Source: CAYMDD01 sp964409675
GTDB taxonomy: Bacteria; Pseudomonadota; Alphaproteobacteria; Rickettsiales; SXRF01
Length of the DNA: 56,147 bases
NCBI GenBank assembly: GCA_964409675.1
Contig: CAYPEF010000002.1
Location: 1 to 56,147, forward strand
Reading direction: 5' to 3'
The notes beneath the pieces are model-generated. The model saw only the letters and a program-made list of their open reading frames with translations, was not told the origin of the DNA and did not search any database. The position numbers were made by a program, and so were the translations under genes. Positions within the stretch are counted from its first letter, which is position 1, and each line of letters begins with the position of its first letter. Positions 7,370 to 15,200 of the stretch are shown here, in pieces.

Positions 7370-8572
7370 TTAGGCCGCCCGCATAAGCGCGGCGATGCCG
7401 GGGAGGGTCTTGCCTTCCAGCCATTCGAGGAAGGCGCCGCCGGCGGTGGAGAGGTAGGTGAATTCCTCTGCCAGTCCGGCGTGGGAGATGGCTGCCACCG
7501 TATCGCCGCCGCCGGCGACGGTTTTGAGGGTGCCCTTGCGGGTGAGCTTGGCGAGCAGGCGGGCCATGCCAACGGTGCCGCAATCGAACGGGCTGACTTC
7601 GAATGCGCCTAACGGGCCGTTCCACACGGCGGTTTTGCAGGCGCGCAACTGGGTGGCGTAGAGCCCCATGGTTTCCGGGCCGACATCAACCATCATCCGG
7701 TCCGGGGGGATGGCATTCGCGTCGGCGATGATGGAGGAGGCCTGCGGTTCCAGGCAGCTGGCAGCCACGGCGTCCACCGGCAGGATGATTTCGCAGCCAA
7801 TGTCTTTGGCGCGCGAAAGCACATCCAGCGCGGTCTGCTTCAGGCCGGGTTCGCACAGGGAACAGCCGACAGTGTAGCCTTGCGCCATCAGGAAGGTGTT
7901 GGCCATCGCGCCGCCGATGATAAGCTTATCGACTTTGGTGATCAGGTTTTCCAGCAGCTCCAGCTTGGTGGAGACTTTCGAGCCGCCGATGATGGCGGCC
8001 AGCGGATGCTCGGCTTCGGAGAACAGCGCCATCAGCGTGCCGACTTCCTGCTCCAGCAGGCGGCCGGCGGCGAAGGGGAGGTATTTGCTGATGCCCGAGA
8101 TGGAGGCATGCGCGCGATGCGAGCAGGAGAAAGCATCGTTGACATAATAATCGCCGAGGCTCGCCAGTTCCTGCGCGAACAGGGCGTCGCCTTTTTCTTC
8201 TTCCGCATGGAAGCGCAAATTTTCCAGCAACAGGAACCCGCCCGGCTGCAACTGCGCCACCGCCTCATGCGCCGCCGCGCCGATACAATCGACGCCGAAG
8301 CGCACTTCGCGGCCATTCAGCGCGGAGGATAATGCATCGACCAGAGGAGCAAGGGAATATGCCGGTTCGAATTTTCCTTTGGGGCGGCCAAAATGCGAGA
8401 GGATAACGATTTTCGCGCCTTTGCCGGAGAGTTCATTTAAGGTGGGCAGCAGGCGCTGGATGCGCGTGTCGTCGGTGACGCGCCCGCCTTCCATCGGCAC
8501 GTTGAGATCGGTGCGCAGGAGCACGATTTTGCCGTGTACCTTCAGCGTGTCGAGCGTGGGCAGTGCGCTCAC
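7370..8572 (-). CDS. pgk: Phosphoglycerate kinase
   Basis: PGK transfers the phosphate of 1,3-bisphosphoglycerate to ADP. The start is set at GTG 8572, because its GTGA overlaps the gap stop codon by four bases and places the conserved N-terminus (LPTLDTLKVHGKIVLLRTDL) correctly. This gives 400 residues, the normal length. The frame stays open 17 codons upstream within gap. Signatures include LNVPMEGG, ILSHFGRPKG, ENLRFHAEEE, NDAFSCSHRAHAS, GGSKVSTK and the nucleotide-binding GGGDTVAAI. The coupling to gap suggests co-translation of two consecutive glycolytic enzymes. Confidence 0.96.
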   Translation of the reverse strand: MSALPTLDTLKVHGKIVLLRTDLNVPMEGGRVTDDTRIQRLLPTLNELSGKGAKIVILSHFGRPKGKFEPAYSLAPLVDALSSALNGREVRFGVDCIGAAAHEAVAQLQPGGFLLLENLRFHAEEEKGDALFAQELASLGDYYVNDAFSCSHRAHASISGISKYLPFAAGRLLEQEVGTLMALFSEAEHPLAAIIGGSKVSTKLELLENLITKVDKLIIGGAMANTFLMAQGYTVGCSLCEPGLKQTALDVLSRAKDIGCEIILPVDAVAASCLEPQASSIIADANAIPPDRMMVDVGPETMGLYATQLRACKTAVWNGPLGAFEVSPFDCGTVGMARLLAKLTRKGTLKTVAGGGDTVAAISHAGLAEEFTYLSTAGGAFLEWLEGKTLPGIAALMRAA

Positions 8573-9573
8573 AGCGCGCTCCACAGCTTCGCTACGTCCA
8601 GCATGCGGCAGGAGAAGCCCCATTCATTGTCGTACCAGCTGGCTACGCGCACCAGGCGCTTGCCGGTGACGTAGGTGGCGGAGGCATCCACAATGCTGCT
8701 GTTGGGGTTGTGATTGTAGTCGATGGAAACCAGTTTCTGTTCGTCAAATGCCAGCACGCCTTTGAGTGGGCCGCTGGCGGCTTCTTTCAGGATGCGGTTG
8801 ACTTCCGTCTTGTCGGTGTCGCGCGCGGCCTGGAAGGTTAAGTCCACCAGCGAGACGTTGGGGGTGGGCACGCGGATGGAGGTGCCGTCCAGCTTGCCTT
8901 CCAGTTCCGGCAGCACCAGGCCGAGCGTCTTGGCGGCGCCGGTGGAGGTGGGGATCATGGAGAGGGCGGCGGCGCGGGCGCGGCGCAAATCCTTGTGGCT
9001 GCCGTCCACCAGATTCTGGTCGCCGGTGTAGGAGTGGATGGTGGTCATGAAACCGGATTCGATGCCGATGGCTTCGTGCAGGGCCTTGGCGAGCGGGGCC
9101 AGCGCGTTGGTGGTGCAGGAGCCGACGGAGACGATGTGCTGCTTGCCGGTCAGCATGGCGTTGTTGACGCCGTAAACGATGGTGGCTTCGGCGTCCGGCG
9201 CGGGGGCGGAGATGAGGATTTTCTTTGCACCGCCTGTTAGGTGCTGCGCGGCGCCGTCACGCGAATTGAACTTGCCGGAGCATTCCAGCACCATGTCTAC
9301 GCCCATACCCGCCCAGTCAATTTTTGAAGGGTCTTTTTCATGGGTGATGCGCACGCGCTGGCCACGGATGAGCATTGCATCGCCGTCTGTCGTCAGTTCG
9401 CCGTGGAAGGGGCCGTGCACGGAATCATATTTCAGCAAATGCAGGTGGGTGTCGATGGCGGCGGGGCCGTTGGCAGCAATCAGTTGAATGTCGTTACCGG
9501 TGCGTTCGGCAAGCGCGCGCACCACGCAGCGGCCGATGCGGCCGAGTCCGTTAATTCCAATGCGTAGCGTCAT
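8569..9573 (-). CDS. gap: Type I glyceraldehyde-3-phosphate dehydrogenase
   Basis: GAPDH oxidises and phosphorylates glyceraldehyde 3-phosphate. The 334-residue protein has the Rossmann motif INGLGRIGR (7-15), the catalytic Cys153 in SCTTN and His180 in TTIHSYTGDQ. Two conserved positions deviate. The Asp that usually follows Asn at the end of beta strand 2 and contacts the NAD ribose (NDL or NDP in most enzymes) is Gly36 here (AANGPAAI). The second Cys of SCTTNCLAP is Ala157. These are still compatible with an active enzyme but might shift cofactor preference. It is followed by pgk with a four-base overlap. I see no strong Shine-Dalgarno sequence before the ATG. Confidence 0.95.
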   Translation of the reverse strand: MTLRIGINGLGRIGRCVVRALAERTGNDIQLIAANGPAAIDTHLHLLKYDSVHGPFHGELTTDGDAMLIRGQRVRITHEKDPSKIDWAGMGVDMVLECSGKFNSRDGAAQHLTGGAKKILISAPAPDAEATIVYGVNNAMLTGKQHIVSVGSCTTNALAPLAKALHEAIGIESGFMTTIHSYTGDQNLVDGSHKDLRRARAAALSMIPTSTGAAKTLGLVLPELEGKLDGTSIRVPTPNVSLVDLTFQAARDTDKTEVNRILKEAASGPLKGVLAFDEQKLVSIDYNHNPNSSIVDASATYVTGKRLVRVASWYDNEWGFSCRMLDVAKLWSAL

Positions 9574-9588
9574 AGTCAGTCAGTTAAC

Positions 9589-9864
9589 CTATAAATGCAG
9601 CGATAGGCTATAGAGCCCGCCGATAATGAAAAAGAGTCCTGTGGCATACACGATATAGGAGGCTATTTGCAATCCCCGCAGTTGTTTGTCAATTTCTGCT
9701 TTTTGCTCCGGGGTGGCGCAGACGGCGCGGTTCATGCCTAACCTCCTGATTCTGCTACCGAAGAATAAAAATGTTATCACGCTGTCCGTAAGGCCGATAA
9801 AAAGAAGGCAGGCGCCGAAGATAATGCCTGCCTCGCTTTCCAGTAGTTTTTGCAGGGCTTCCAT
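9589..9864 (-). CDS. Small two-helix membrane protein
   Basis: A 91-residue protein of unknown function. The ATG at 9864 was chosen over an upstream one at 9903 because AAGGG lies nine bases before it and it avoids overlapping tkt. Two hydrophobic segments are visible: about residues 13-33 (IIFGACLLFIGLTDSVITFLF) and about 68-88 (IASYIVYATGLFFIIGGLYSL), joined by a polar stretch with basic residues. It sits between tkt and gap on the same strand, so it is probably co-transcribed with central-carbon genes. I do not recognise a family. Confidence 0.7.
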   Translation of the reverse strand: MEALQKLLESEAGIIFGACLLFIGLTDSVITFLFFGSRIRRLGMNRAVCATPEQKAEIDKQLRGLQIASYIVYATGLFFIIGGLYSLSLHL

Positions 9865-9868
9865 GCGG

Positions 9869-11887
9869 CTACCCTTGCATGCGGTGGATAATTTTTTCTG
9901 CAATCGTCTCCGGCGTTAGGCCAAAATGGCGGTACAGCTCCTCGGCCGGGGCGGAGGCGCCGAAGCCTGGGATGCCGATATTCAGGCCGTTCTCGCCGGT
10001 GTAGCGCTCCCAGCCATAGGGCGATGCGGCTTCGATGGAAACGCGCAGCGTGTCTGGCCGCAGCGTCTGCGTGCGGTAGGCGGGGGCTTGCGCATCGAAC
10101 AGCTCGGTGCATGGCATGGAGACAACGCGAGATGCAATGCCTTTATCTGTCAGCAGTTTGCTGGCGGCCAGCGCGATATGCACTTCCGAGCCGGTGGCGA
10201 TCAGGGTGACGCGGGCATCCGTGTTTTCCGCCAGCACATAACCGCCGCGGGCGCATTTATTTTCTTTTTCATAGGAGGTGCGCACGGTGGGCAGGTTCTG
10301 GCGCGAGAGCGCCAGCAGCGAAGGCGCGTTGCGGGTGGCGACCGCCAAGGCCCAGCATTCCAGCGTCTCGGTGGCATCCGCCGGGCGGAACACCAGCAGG
10401 CCGGGCATGGCGCGAAGCGAGGCCAGGTGTTCAATCGGCTGATGGGTGGGGCCGTCTTCGCCGAGGCCGATGGAATCATGCGTCATCACGTAGATGGCCT
10501 GCTGCTGCATCAGCGCCGAGAGGCGGATGGAGGGGCGGCAGTAATCGCTGAATACTAAAAAGGTGCCGCCGTAGGGGATGAAGCCGGAAAGCGCCAGCCC
10601 GTTCATGGCGGCGGCCATGCCGTGCTCGCGCACGCCGTAATAGAGATAGCGGCCTGCGTAATTGCCGGGGGCGATGGGCGTTAGGCCGCCGGTTTTGGTA
10701 TTGTTGGAGCCGGTCAGGTCCGCTGAGCCGCCGATCAGCTCGGGGATGTGGGCGTTCAGCACTTCCAGCGCGTTCTGCGAGGATTTGCGGGTGGCTTCAT
10801 TGGGTTTGGATTCGGCGAGCTTCTTTTTATAGTCATCCACCGCCTGCGCCCAGCTTGCGGGGAGTTCCTTGCTGAGGATGCGCTCATATTCGCTGCGCTT
10901 GCTGGCCTCCAGCGTATCAAGGCGCTGCTGCCATTGCCGGTGCAGGGCTTTGCCACGCGCAGCGGTTTCGCGCCATGCGTTCAGGGTTTGCTCGGGGATG
11001 TGGAACGGCTCATGCGGCCAGTTGAGTTTTTCGCGGGTGCCGGTGATTTCGCTTTTGCCGAGCGGCGAGCCGTGCGTGGCGGCGGTGCCGCCTTTGGTCG
11101 GTGCGCCGTAGCCGATAGTGGTGCGGCAGGCAATCAGGGTGGGTTTCGCGGAGGCGCGCGCCGCTTCGATGGCGGCTTTGATGGCGGCGGCGTCATGCCC
11201 GTCCACGCTTGCGGCATTCCAGCCGTAGCTTTCGGCGCGCTTGCGCGTGTCGTCCGACACGGCGAGGCTGGTGGGGCCGTCGATGGAGATACCGTTATCA
11301 TCGAACAGCACGATCAGCTTGCCCAGTTTCAAATGTCCGGCGAGCGACATGGCTTCGTGGCTGATGCCTTCCATCAGGCAGCCGTCGCCGGCGATGACGT
11401 AGGTGTAATGGTTCGAGATTTCCTCGCCGAAGCGGGCGGCGAACATGCGCTCGGCGAGCGCGATGCCCACCGCGTTGGCGATGCCCTGGCCCAGCGGGCC
11501 GGTGGTGGTTTCGATGCCGGCGGCATGGCCGAATTCCGGGTGGCCGGCGGTTTTCGCGCCCATCTGGCGGAAGCGCTTCAGCTCGTCGAGCGATATGTCG
11601 TCATAGCCGGTGAGGAACATCAGCGCGTAGAGCAGCATGGAGCCGTGGCCGGCGGAGAGGATCAGCCGGTCGCGGTCGGGCCAGTGCGGCTGCGCGGGGT
11701 TGAAATTGAGGAAGTGGCGGTAGAGGACGGTGGCCACGTCGGCCATGCCCATCGGCATGCCGGGATGACCGGAGTTGGCTTGCTCCACGGCGTCCATGGC
11801 GAGGACGCGGATGGCGTTGGCGAGGTCGGTATGCTGTGCGTCAGCGGATGCAGAAGATGAGGGGGAGCGTGCGGGTTGCGTGGTCAT
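9869..11887 (-). CDS. tkt: Transketolase
   Basis: Transketolase moves two-carbon ketol groups between sugar phosphates with thiamine diphosphate. The conserved parts are complete: NSGHPGMPMG and GHGSMLLYAL, the ThDP-binding motif starting GDGCLMEGISHEAM and ending DDN, and the pyrimidine-domain HDSIGLGEDGPTHQPIEHLA. The start is set at ATG 11887, giving 672 residues. The frame is also open to 11938, but the extra residues are not conserved and neither start has a convincing ribosome binding site. It is the first gene of the minus-strand run tkt, small membrane protein, gap, pgk, fba, thiE, and diverges from the coiled-coil gene at 12014. Confidence 0.95.
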   Translation of the reverse strand: MTTQPARSPSSSASADAQHTDLANAIRVLAMDAVEQANSGHPGMPMGMADVATVLYRHFLNFNPAQPHWPDRDRLILSAGHGSMLLYALMFLTGYDDISLDELKRFRQMGAKTAGHPEFGHAAGIETTTGPLGQGIANAVGIALAERMFAARFGEEISNHYTYVIAGDGCLMEGISHEAMSLAGHLKLGKLIVLFDDNGISIDGPTSLAVSDDTRKRAESYGWNAASVDGHDAAAIKAAIEAARASAKPTLIACRTTIGYGAPTKGGTAATHGSPLGKSEITGTREKLNWPHEPFHIPEQTLNAWRETAARGKALHRQWQQRLDTLEASKRSEYERILSKELPASWAQAVDDYKKKLAESKPNEATRKSSQNALEVLNAHIPELIGGSADLTGSNNTKTGGLTPIAPGNYAGRYLYYGVREHGMAAAMNGLALSGFIPYGGTFLVFSDYCRPSIRLSALMQQQAIYVMTHDSIGLGEDGPTHQPIEHLASLRAMPGLLVFRPADATETLECWALAVATRNAPSLLALSRQNLPTVRTSYEKENKCARGGYVLAENTDARVTLIATGSEVHIALAASKLLTDKGIASRVVSMPCTELFDAQAPAYRTQTLRPDTLRVSIEAASPYGWERYTGENGLNIGIPGFGASAPAEELYRHFGLTPETIAEKIIHRMQG

Positions 11888-12013
11888 GTGTATAAAGCTG
11901 TTTCCAACTAAAGAATGTGATGTTATGGTTGCATGCATCTATAAGCGCATCCATCGCATAACGCACCCAAAAATTACATTCTTTGCTAAAAAACTAACGA
12001 CGAGATAGAGATT

Positions 12014-12382
12014 ATGGTACAAACCGCGCCGCGTATTTTCAGCTCCGACACGCTCGAAGAGGCCTTCGCCCACGAGGGGACGAATGAAAGCCAGAATCCC
12101 GCCGCCGCGCAGGCCGTGGACCGGGTGTTCCAGGCGCTCGCCCGCATGGAAGCGCTGGTGGACGGCTATACCCCCGCCGTGCGCGAGCGCGAGGCGCAGA
12201 TGCAGGATGAACTGCACCAGCTGCAGCAGGAGAACGCTAATCTGAAAGCCGACCGTCAGGAACTGGTGCAGGCCGTGCGTGCGCTGAAGGGCCAGAACGA
12301 TACGCTGGCGCAGCAGATGGACGAAATTTCCTCCCGGCTGGACGGGGCATTGGAGCGCATTGCAGCGGCGTTGCAGGAGTAG
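12014..12382 (+). CDS. Coiled-coil protein, DUF4164-like
   Basis: A 122-residue, largely helical protein. Residues 25-120 are rich in Glu, Gln, Leu and Ala with heptad spacing (for example LQQENANLKADRQELVQAV), typical of a parallel coiled coil. In many alphaproteobacteria a small DUF4164-type coiled-coil protein sits next to tkt, together with the division protein ZapA and the 6S RNA gene. The position here, divergent from tkt, matches that, but no zapA or recognisable 6S RNA follows. The assignment is therefore by context and composition, and the function is unknown. Confidence 0.7.
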   Translation: MVQTAPRIFSSDTLEEAFAHEGTNESQNPAAAQAVDRVFQALARMEALVDGYTPAVREREAQMQDELHQLQQENANLKADRQELVQAVRALKGQNDTLAQQMDEISSRLDGALERIAAALQE

Positions 12383-12510
12383 TCCGGGGTTTTTTGAAGT
12401 TTCCCCGTTTCTACATAATAATATGGCTGCAATTGGTGTGGCTATTATATCGGAGCTATATAAAAAGCTCGCTTTTCTGCGGTGGCTTCATTAATGTTTA
12501 CATGAATGGG

Positions 12511-12528
12511 GAGGAAAACATCCCCACT
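12511..12528. other. Small hairpin in the 12383-12552 spacer
   Basis: GGGGA and TCCCC flank an eight-base loop shortly before the 70-residue ORF. The rest of this 170-base spacer is AT-richer than its surroundings and holds no open frame that I can support. It is weak as a terminator because no U-tract follows. It could lie in the leader of the downstream pair. Confidence 0.3.
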
Positions 12529-12552
12529 GGTGAATAACAGGGACGTTACTAA

Positions 12553-12765
12553 ATGAATATACTAAGCGGCCTCGCGCATGCGCAGGCTGAGCAGGGCGAT
12601 GACAGGATTGCCTTGTTCGAGGAAATATGCGCCGTTATGCGCGCATCTGGCATCTACAATGGGGAAATGACGGAAGCGCTTCTGGCGCCCTATCTGACTG
12701 GGAAGGCCGAGCTGCAGCCTTTGCTGATGCAGCTTGAAGGTGCATTGCAAAGGGTGGCGGTATGA
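12553..12765 (+). CDS. Small ORF upstream of the Fic-like/zeta protein
   Basis: A 70-residue acidic, probably helical protein (starts MNILSGLAHAQAEQGDD). Its stop codon overlaps the ATG of the next gene (ATGA), so the two are almost certainly translated as a unit. A small upstream partner overlapping a kinase or Fic gene is the typical arrangement of an antitoxin, but I see neither the inhibitory S/TxxxE(G/N) motif of Fic antitoxins nor a DNA-binding motif. The first seven residues MNILSGL recur exactly inside the large downstream protein (about residues 339-345), which may be chance or a duplication. Confidence 0.6.
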   Translation: MNILSGLAHAQAEQGDDRIALFEEICAVMRASGIYNGEMTEALLAPYLTGKAELQPLLMQLEGALQRVAV

Positions 12766-15083
12766 GCGGCGCAGAGAGTCAAGCCCCGCTTGGTGAGTTG
12801 CGCAATGCAATCGCCACATTACGCGGCATTGAATTGTTGAAATCCATCCAGGTCAAGGCCGAGGCGAATGTCGAGCATGACGAAGCCAAGCGCATATCAT
12901 ATCTGACGGATTTATTTATCACTATCCATGCCGGGTTGTTTGCCAATGCCGAGCATAGTACCGGCGCGGAAGGGCGCGGGGAGGATAGGCTGCTGCATAT
13001 TCCCGGGGAGATTCCCGGCGGCAAGAACGGACAGATTAGCATGCGCTTCCGCGCGGCCGTGGAACATTTTGTCAGTAAAAATGGCGATACGTCTTCGCAG
13101 GCGCAGCGCCTGTTCGACAGCAACGGTATGGTGGTGCGCCTGCATAAAGATGAAAGTGAGGCAGTTGGTTTGGCTGCGCATGAAATAGCAAAATTTTATA
13201 AGGAAATAAAAGCCATCGGCCCGCATGGCGGCCCGTTCGATTACGGCAATGAAGTAACGCTGAATATGTTTATCGCAGCGCTGGGGAGGTTACCGGCGTT
13301 CCGTGCCGCCTATCCGGGAGGGATTGATTTCCGGCGGATGGATAAGGACGATTTTGCTGCGCTCAACAGTAAAAGTCCTGACACCGGGGCGCTTGCCACG
13401 GCGTTTGCGCACGCGATGGATGCATCGCGCACGCCCGCGTTGCTTAACCTTGCCGATCAGGGCGAGAAGCTGCGCGAATGGCCAAAATCCAAGGTGAGTG
13501 TGGCGAGTATTCCGTTTCTTGCCTATAAGGGCGAAGCCTCGAGCAATCAGCAATGCCTGGTGACGGTCAATGGAGGGCTGGTGCCGCTGGCGCACATACA
13601 GAGTGAGTTGGAGAAGCACATCAATTCCGACGAGATGCTGGCTACTTTCCGGCCGATGGGTAATGGTGATGTAATCGGATACCTGCCGGGCACCGAAACG
13701 CTGCGCGAAAAAAACGTAACGAATATCGACGGTATTCCGGTTACGCCTGAAAGCGCGCCGCTATGCTGCCTGGATATGAATATTTTAAGCGGGCTGCGAG
13801 ACGAGCATCATCACCGGGTGATGGATTTGTTAAAAAAGCAAAGCCAGATTGACAGCAAGGAATATACGCTTTTCAGCCTGCGCCCGGGAGCGGATGATGA
13901 TGAAAACGCTAAGAAGCTGGCAGAAAACCTGCGCATACTCGCTGGTGATGACCGTAAGCTGCAAAATGCACTGTCCGTTGCCTGTAATCATATCAATAAT
14001 GTTACCGACCAGTTGAATAAGGCCGAGGACCAGATTTTTCATTTTGCTCCCGGCCATATACCGAAAAAATACACTCCTAGCGCGCAGCCCAATCTTTTTA
14101 TGTGCATGGGCGGCGGCGGCTCAGGGAAAACGGCGGTGGAGGAGCTGGCGCGCGCGCAATGCGGCGAAAATTTCGTGGAGGCGTCGCTGGATAAGTTCCG
14201 CGATGTCAGCAAGCTGTATACATTGCTGCGCGCCGCCAATCATCATGCTGATGATTATAGTATCGTGGAGCCGATGGCCAACGCGCTTCGCCAATGGGTG
14301 GCGGAGACGGCGCGCGCTAATAAAATCAATGTGCTGTATGACGGCACTGGCATTCCATTCGAGCCGCGCTACGCTAAAATTGTTTCTGATTTTAAAAAGA
14401 GCGGTTATGAGACGACGATATGCGGGGTCGATACCGACCTTGAAAAAGCGATTCAGCGCGTTGGCAGCCGCTTTGAGCAGGTGCAGCGGGCATTGCCGTG
14501 GATCGTGGTGACGGGGAAGCATACGCGCGCGCCCGAAGCCATGCTGCAGGCGGAAGCCAACGGCAAAGTGGATAAGATGGCGTTTTTTTCCAATAACGGG
14601 GAGAAGGACAGGCATTATCCTTTCATGGAAACATTCACTGTGACCCAGGATGATCTGCGGGAATTGCAAAAACGCCAACGCAGCGGCGGCCTGGCGGATC
14701 ATTTCCGCGCGATGATGCGCGAGCGCCCCGATTCCATCCTGCGCGCCATGGCCACGCATGATGGTGCGGTAGATATGCCGAAGCTTGATGAACTGATTGC
14801 GCGTAATACGCAGTTGCATAACAATAATACCGCCTACAACGCTGTGCAGATTGGTGGCGGCAAGTTTCGCGTTGAGGCGATTTATGACGTGGAACGTTAT
14901 ATTGCAATGATGGAAAAAGGTATGCTGAATCCGCAGGCATCGCATAAAGAGGGGCTGCGCCATTTGCCAGATACAGTTACATTCCATGTTCCTTCGGCTG
15001 ACAGGGTGGATGGTGAAAGACCCTGGATGCTGACCGAGCGGAAGCGGCGGGATGCAGCAGCTCCTGCCAAGCCTTCATTGTAG
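12762..15083 (+). CDS. Large protein with degenerate Fic-like region and zeta-toxin-like P-loop kinase
   Basis: A 773-residue cytosolic-looking protein with no signal peptide. The C-terminal half has a clear Walker A (GGGGSGKT, residues 450-457) followed by LDKFRD, NVLYDGTGIPFEP and a GYETTICGVDTDLEKAI region. This is the order seen in zeta toxins, which phosphorylate UDP-sugars, and in related P-loop kinases. Residues 145-205 resemble the core of a Fic domain: IAKFYKEIKAIGP, then H155-GGPFDYGNE in place of HPFxxGNGR, followed by a helix and IDFRRMDKDDF. The Fic His and the GNGR arginine are not in register, so AMPylation is doubtful. The zeta part is fairly secure. The Fic reading is a suggestion. 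The start overlaps the 70-residue ORF. It could be a toxin, a host-directed effector or a housekeeping kinase. Confidence 0.7.
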   Translation: MSGAESQAPLGELRNAIATLRGIELLKSIQVKAEANVEHDEAKRISYLTDLFITIHAGLFANAEHSTGAEGRGEDRLLHIPGEIPGGKNGQISMRFRAAVEHFVSKNGDTSSQAQRLFDSNGMVVRLHKDESEAVGLAAHEIAKFYKEIKAIGPHGGPFDYGNEVTLNMFIAALGRLPAFRAAYPGGIDFRRMDKDDFAALNSKSPDTGALATAFAHAMDASRTPALLNLADQGEKLREWPKSKVSVASIPFLAYKGEASSNQQCLVTVNGGLVPLAHIQSELEKHINSDEMLATFRPMGNGDVIGYLPGTETLREKNVTNIDGIPVTPESAPLCCLDMNILSGLRDEHHHRVMDLLKKQSQIDSKEYTLFSLRPGADDDENAKKLAENLRILAGDDRKLQNALSVACNHINNVTDQLNKAEDQIFHFAPGHIPKKYTPSAQPNLFMCMGGGGSGKTAVEELARAQCGENFVEASLDKFRDVSKLYTLLRAANHHADDYSIVEPMANALRQWVAETARANKINVLYDGTGIPFEPRYAKIVSDFKKSGYETTICGVDTDLEKAIQRVGSRFEQVQRALPWIVVTGKHTRAPEAMLQAEANGKVDKMAFFSNNGEKDRHYPFMETFTVTQDDLRELQKRQRSGGLADHFRAMMRERPDSILRAMATHDGAVDMPKLDELIARNTQLHNNNTAYNAVQIGGGKFRVEAIYDVERYIAMMEKGMLNPQASHKEGLRHLPDTVTFHVPSADRVDGERPWMLTERKRRDAAAPAKPSL

Positions 15084-15160
15084 CGGCCCGGCTATTGCTC
15101 TCAATCTCGCGCTTGCATTGGGAATCTATTTCTTTATAACCGGCATGGATTAACTAAATT

Positions 15161-15185
15161 CGCAGATAATCATCCGCAGATAATC
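15161..15185 (+). repeat. Short tandem repeat upstream of gcvT
   Basis: CGCAGATAATC occurs at 15161-15171 and again at 15175-15185, three bases apart, ending about 15 bases before the gcvT start. It could be a regulator site or a chance duplication. I see no glycine-riboswitch-like fold in the 117-base leader. Confidence 0.35.
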
Positions 15186-15200
15186 GCACCGGACCACGGC

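Noticed and set aside
10748..11860. 370-codon plus-strand frame opposite tkt
   Set aside because: It is an antisense shadow of transketolase with Gly/Ala/His-rich composition and no recognisable motif.
12383..12552. 6S RNA or ZapA gene after the coiled-coil protein
   Set aside because: This is a common neighbour in alphaproteobacteria, but the 170-base spacer has no long imperfect hairpin typical of 6S RNA and no open frame.
13224..13290. Active Fic AMP-transferase site in the 773-residue protein
   Set aside because: The HxFx(D/E)GNGRxxR motif is only loosely matched: the His is out of register and the Arg of GNGR is replaced by Glu-Val. I report it only as a degenerate Fic-like region.
15084..15200. 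Glycine riboswitch upstream of gcvT
   Set aside because: Such riboswitches often precede gcv operons, but the 117-base leader has no tandem three-stem fold that I can see, only a short repeat.
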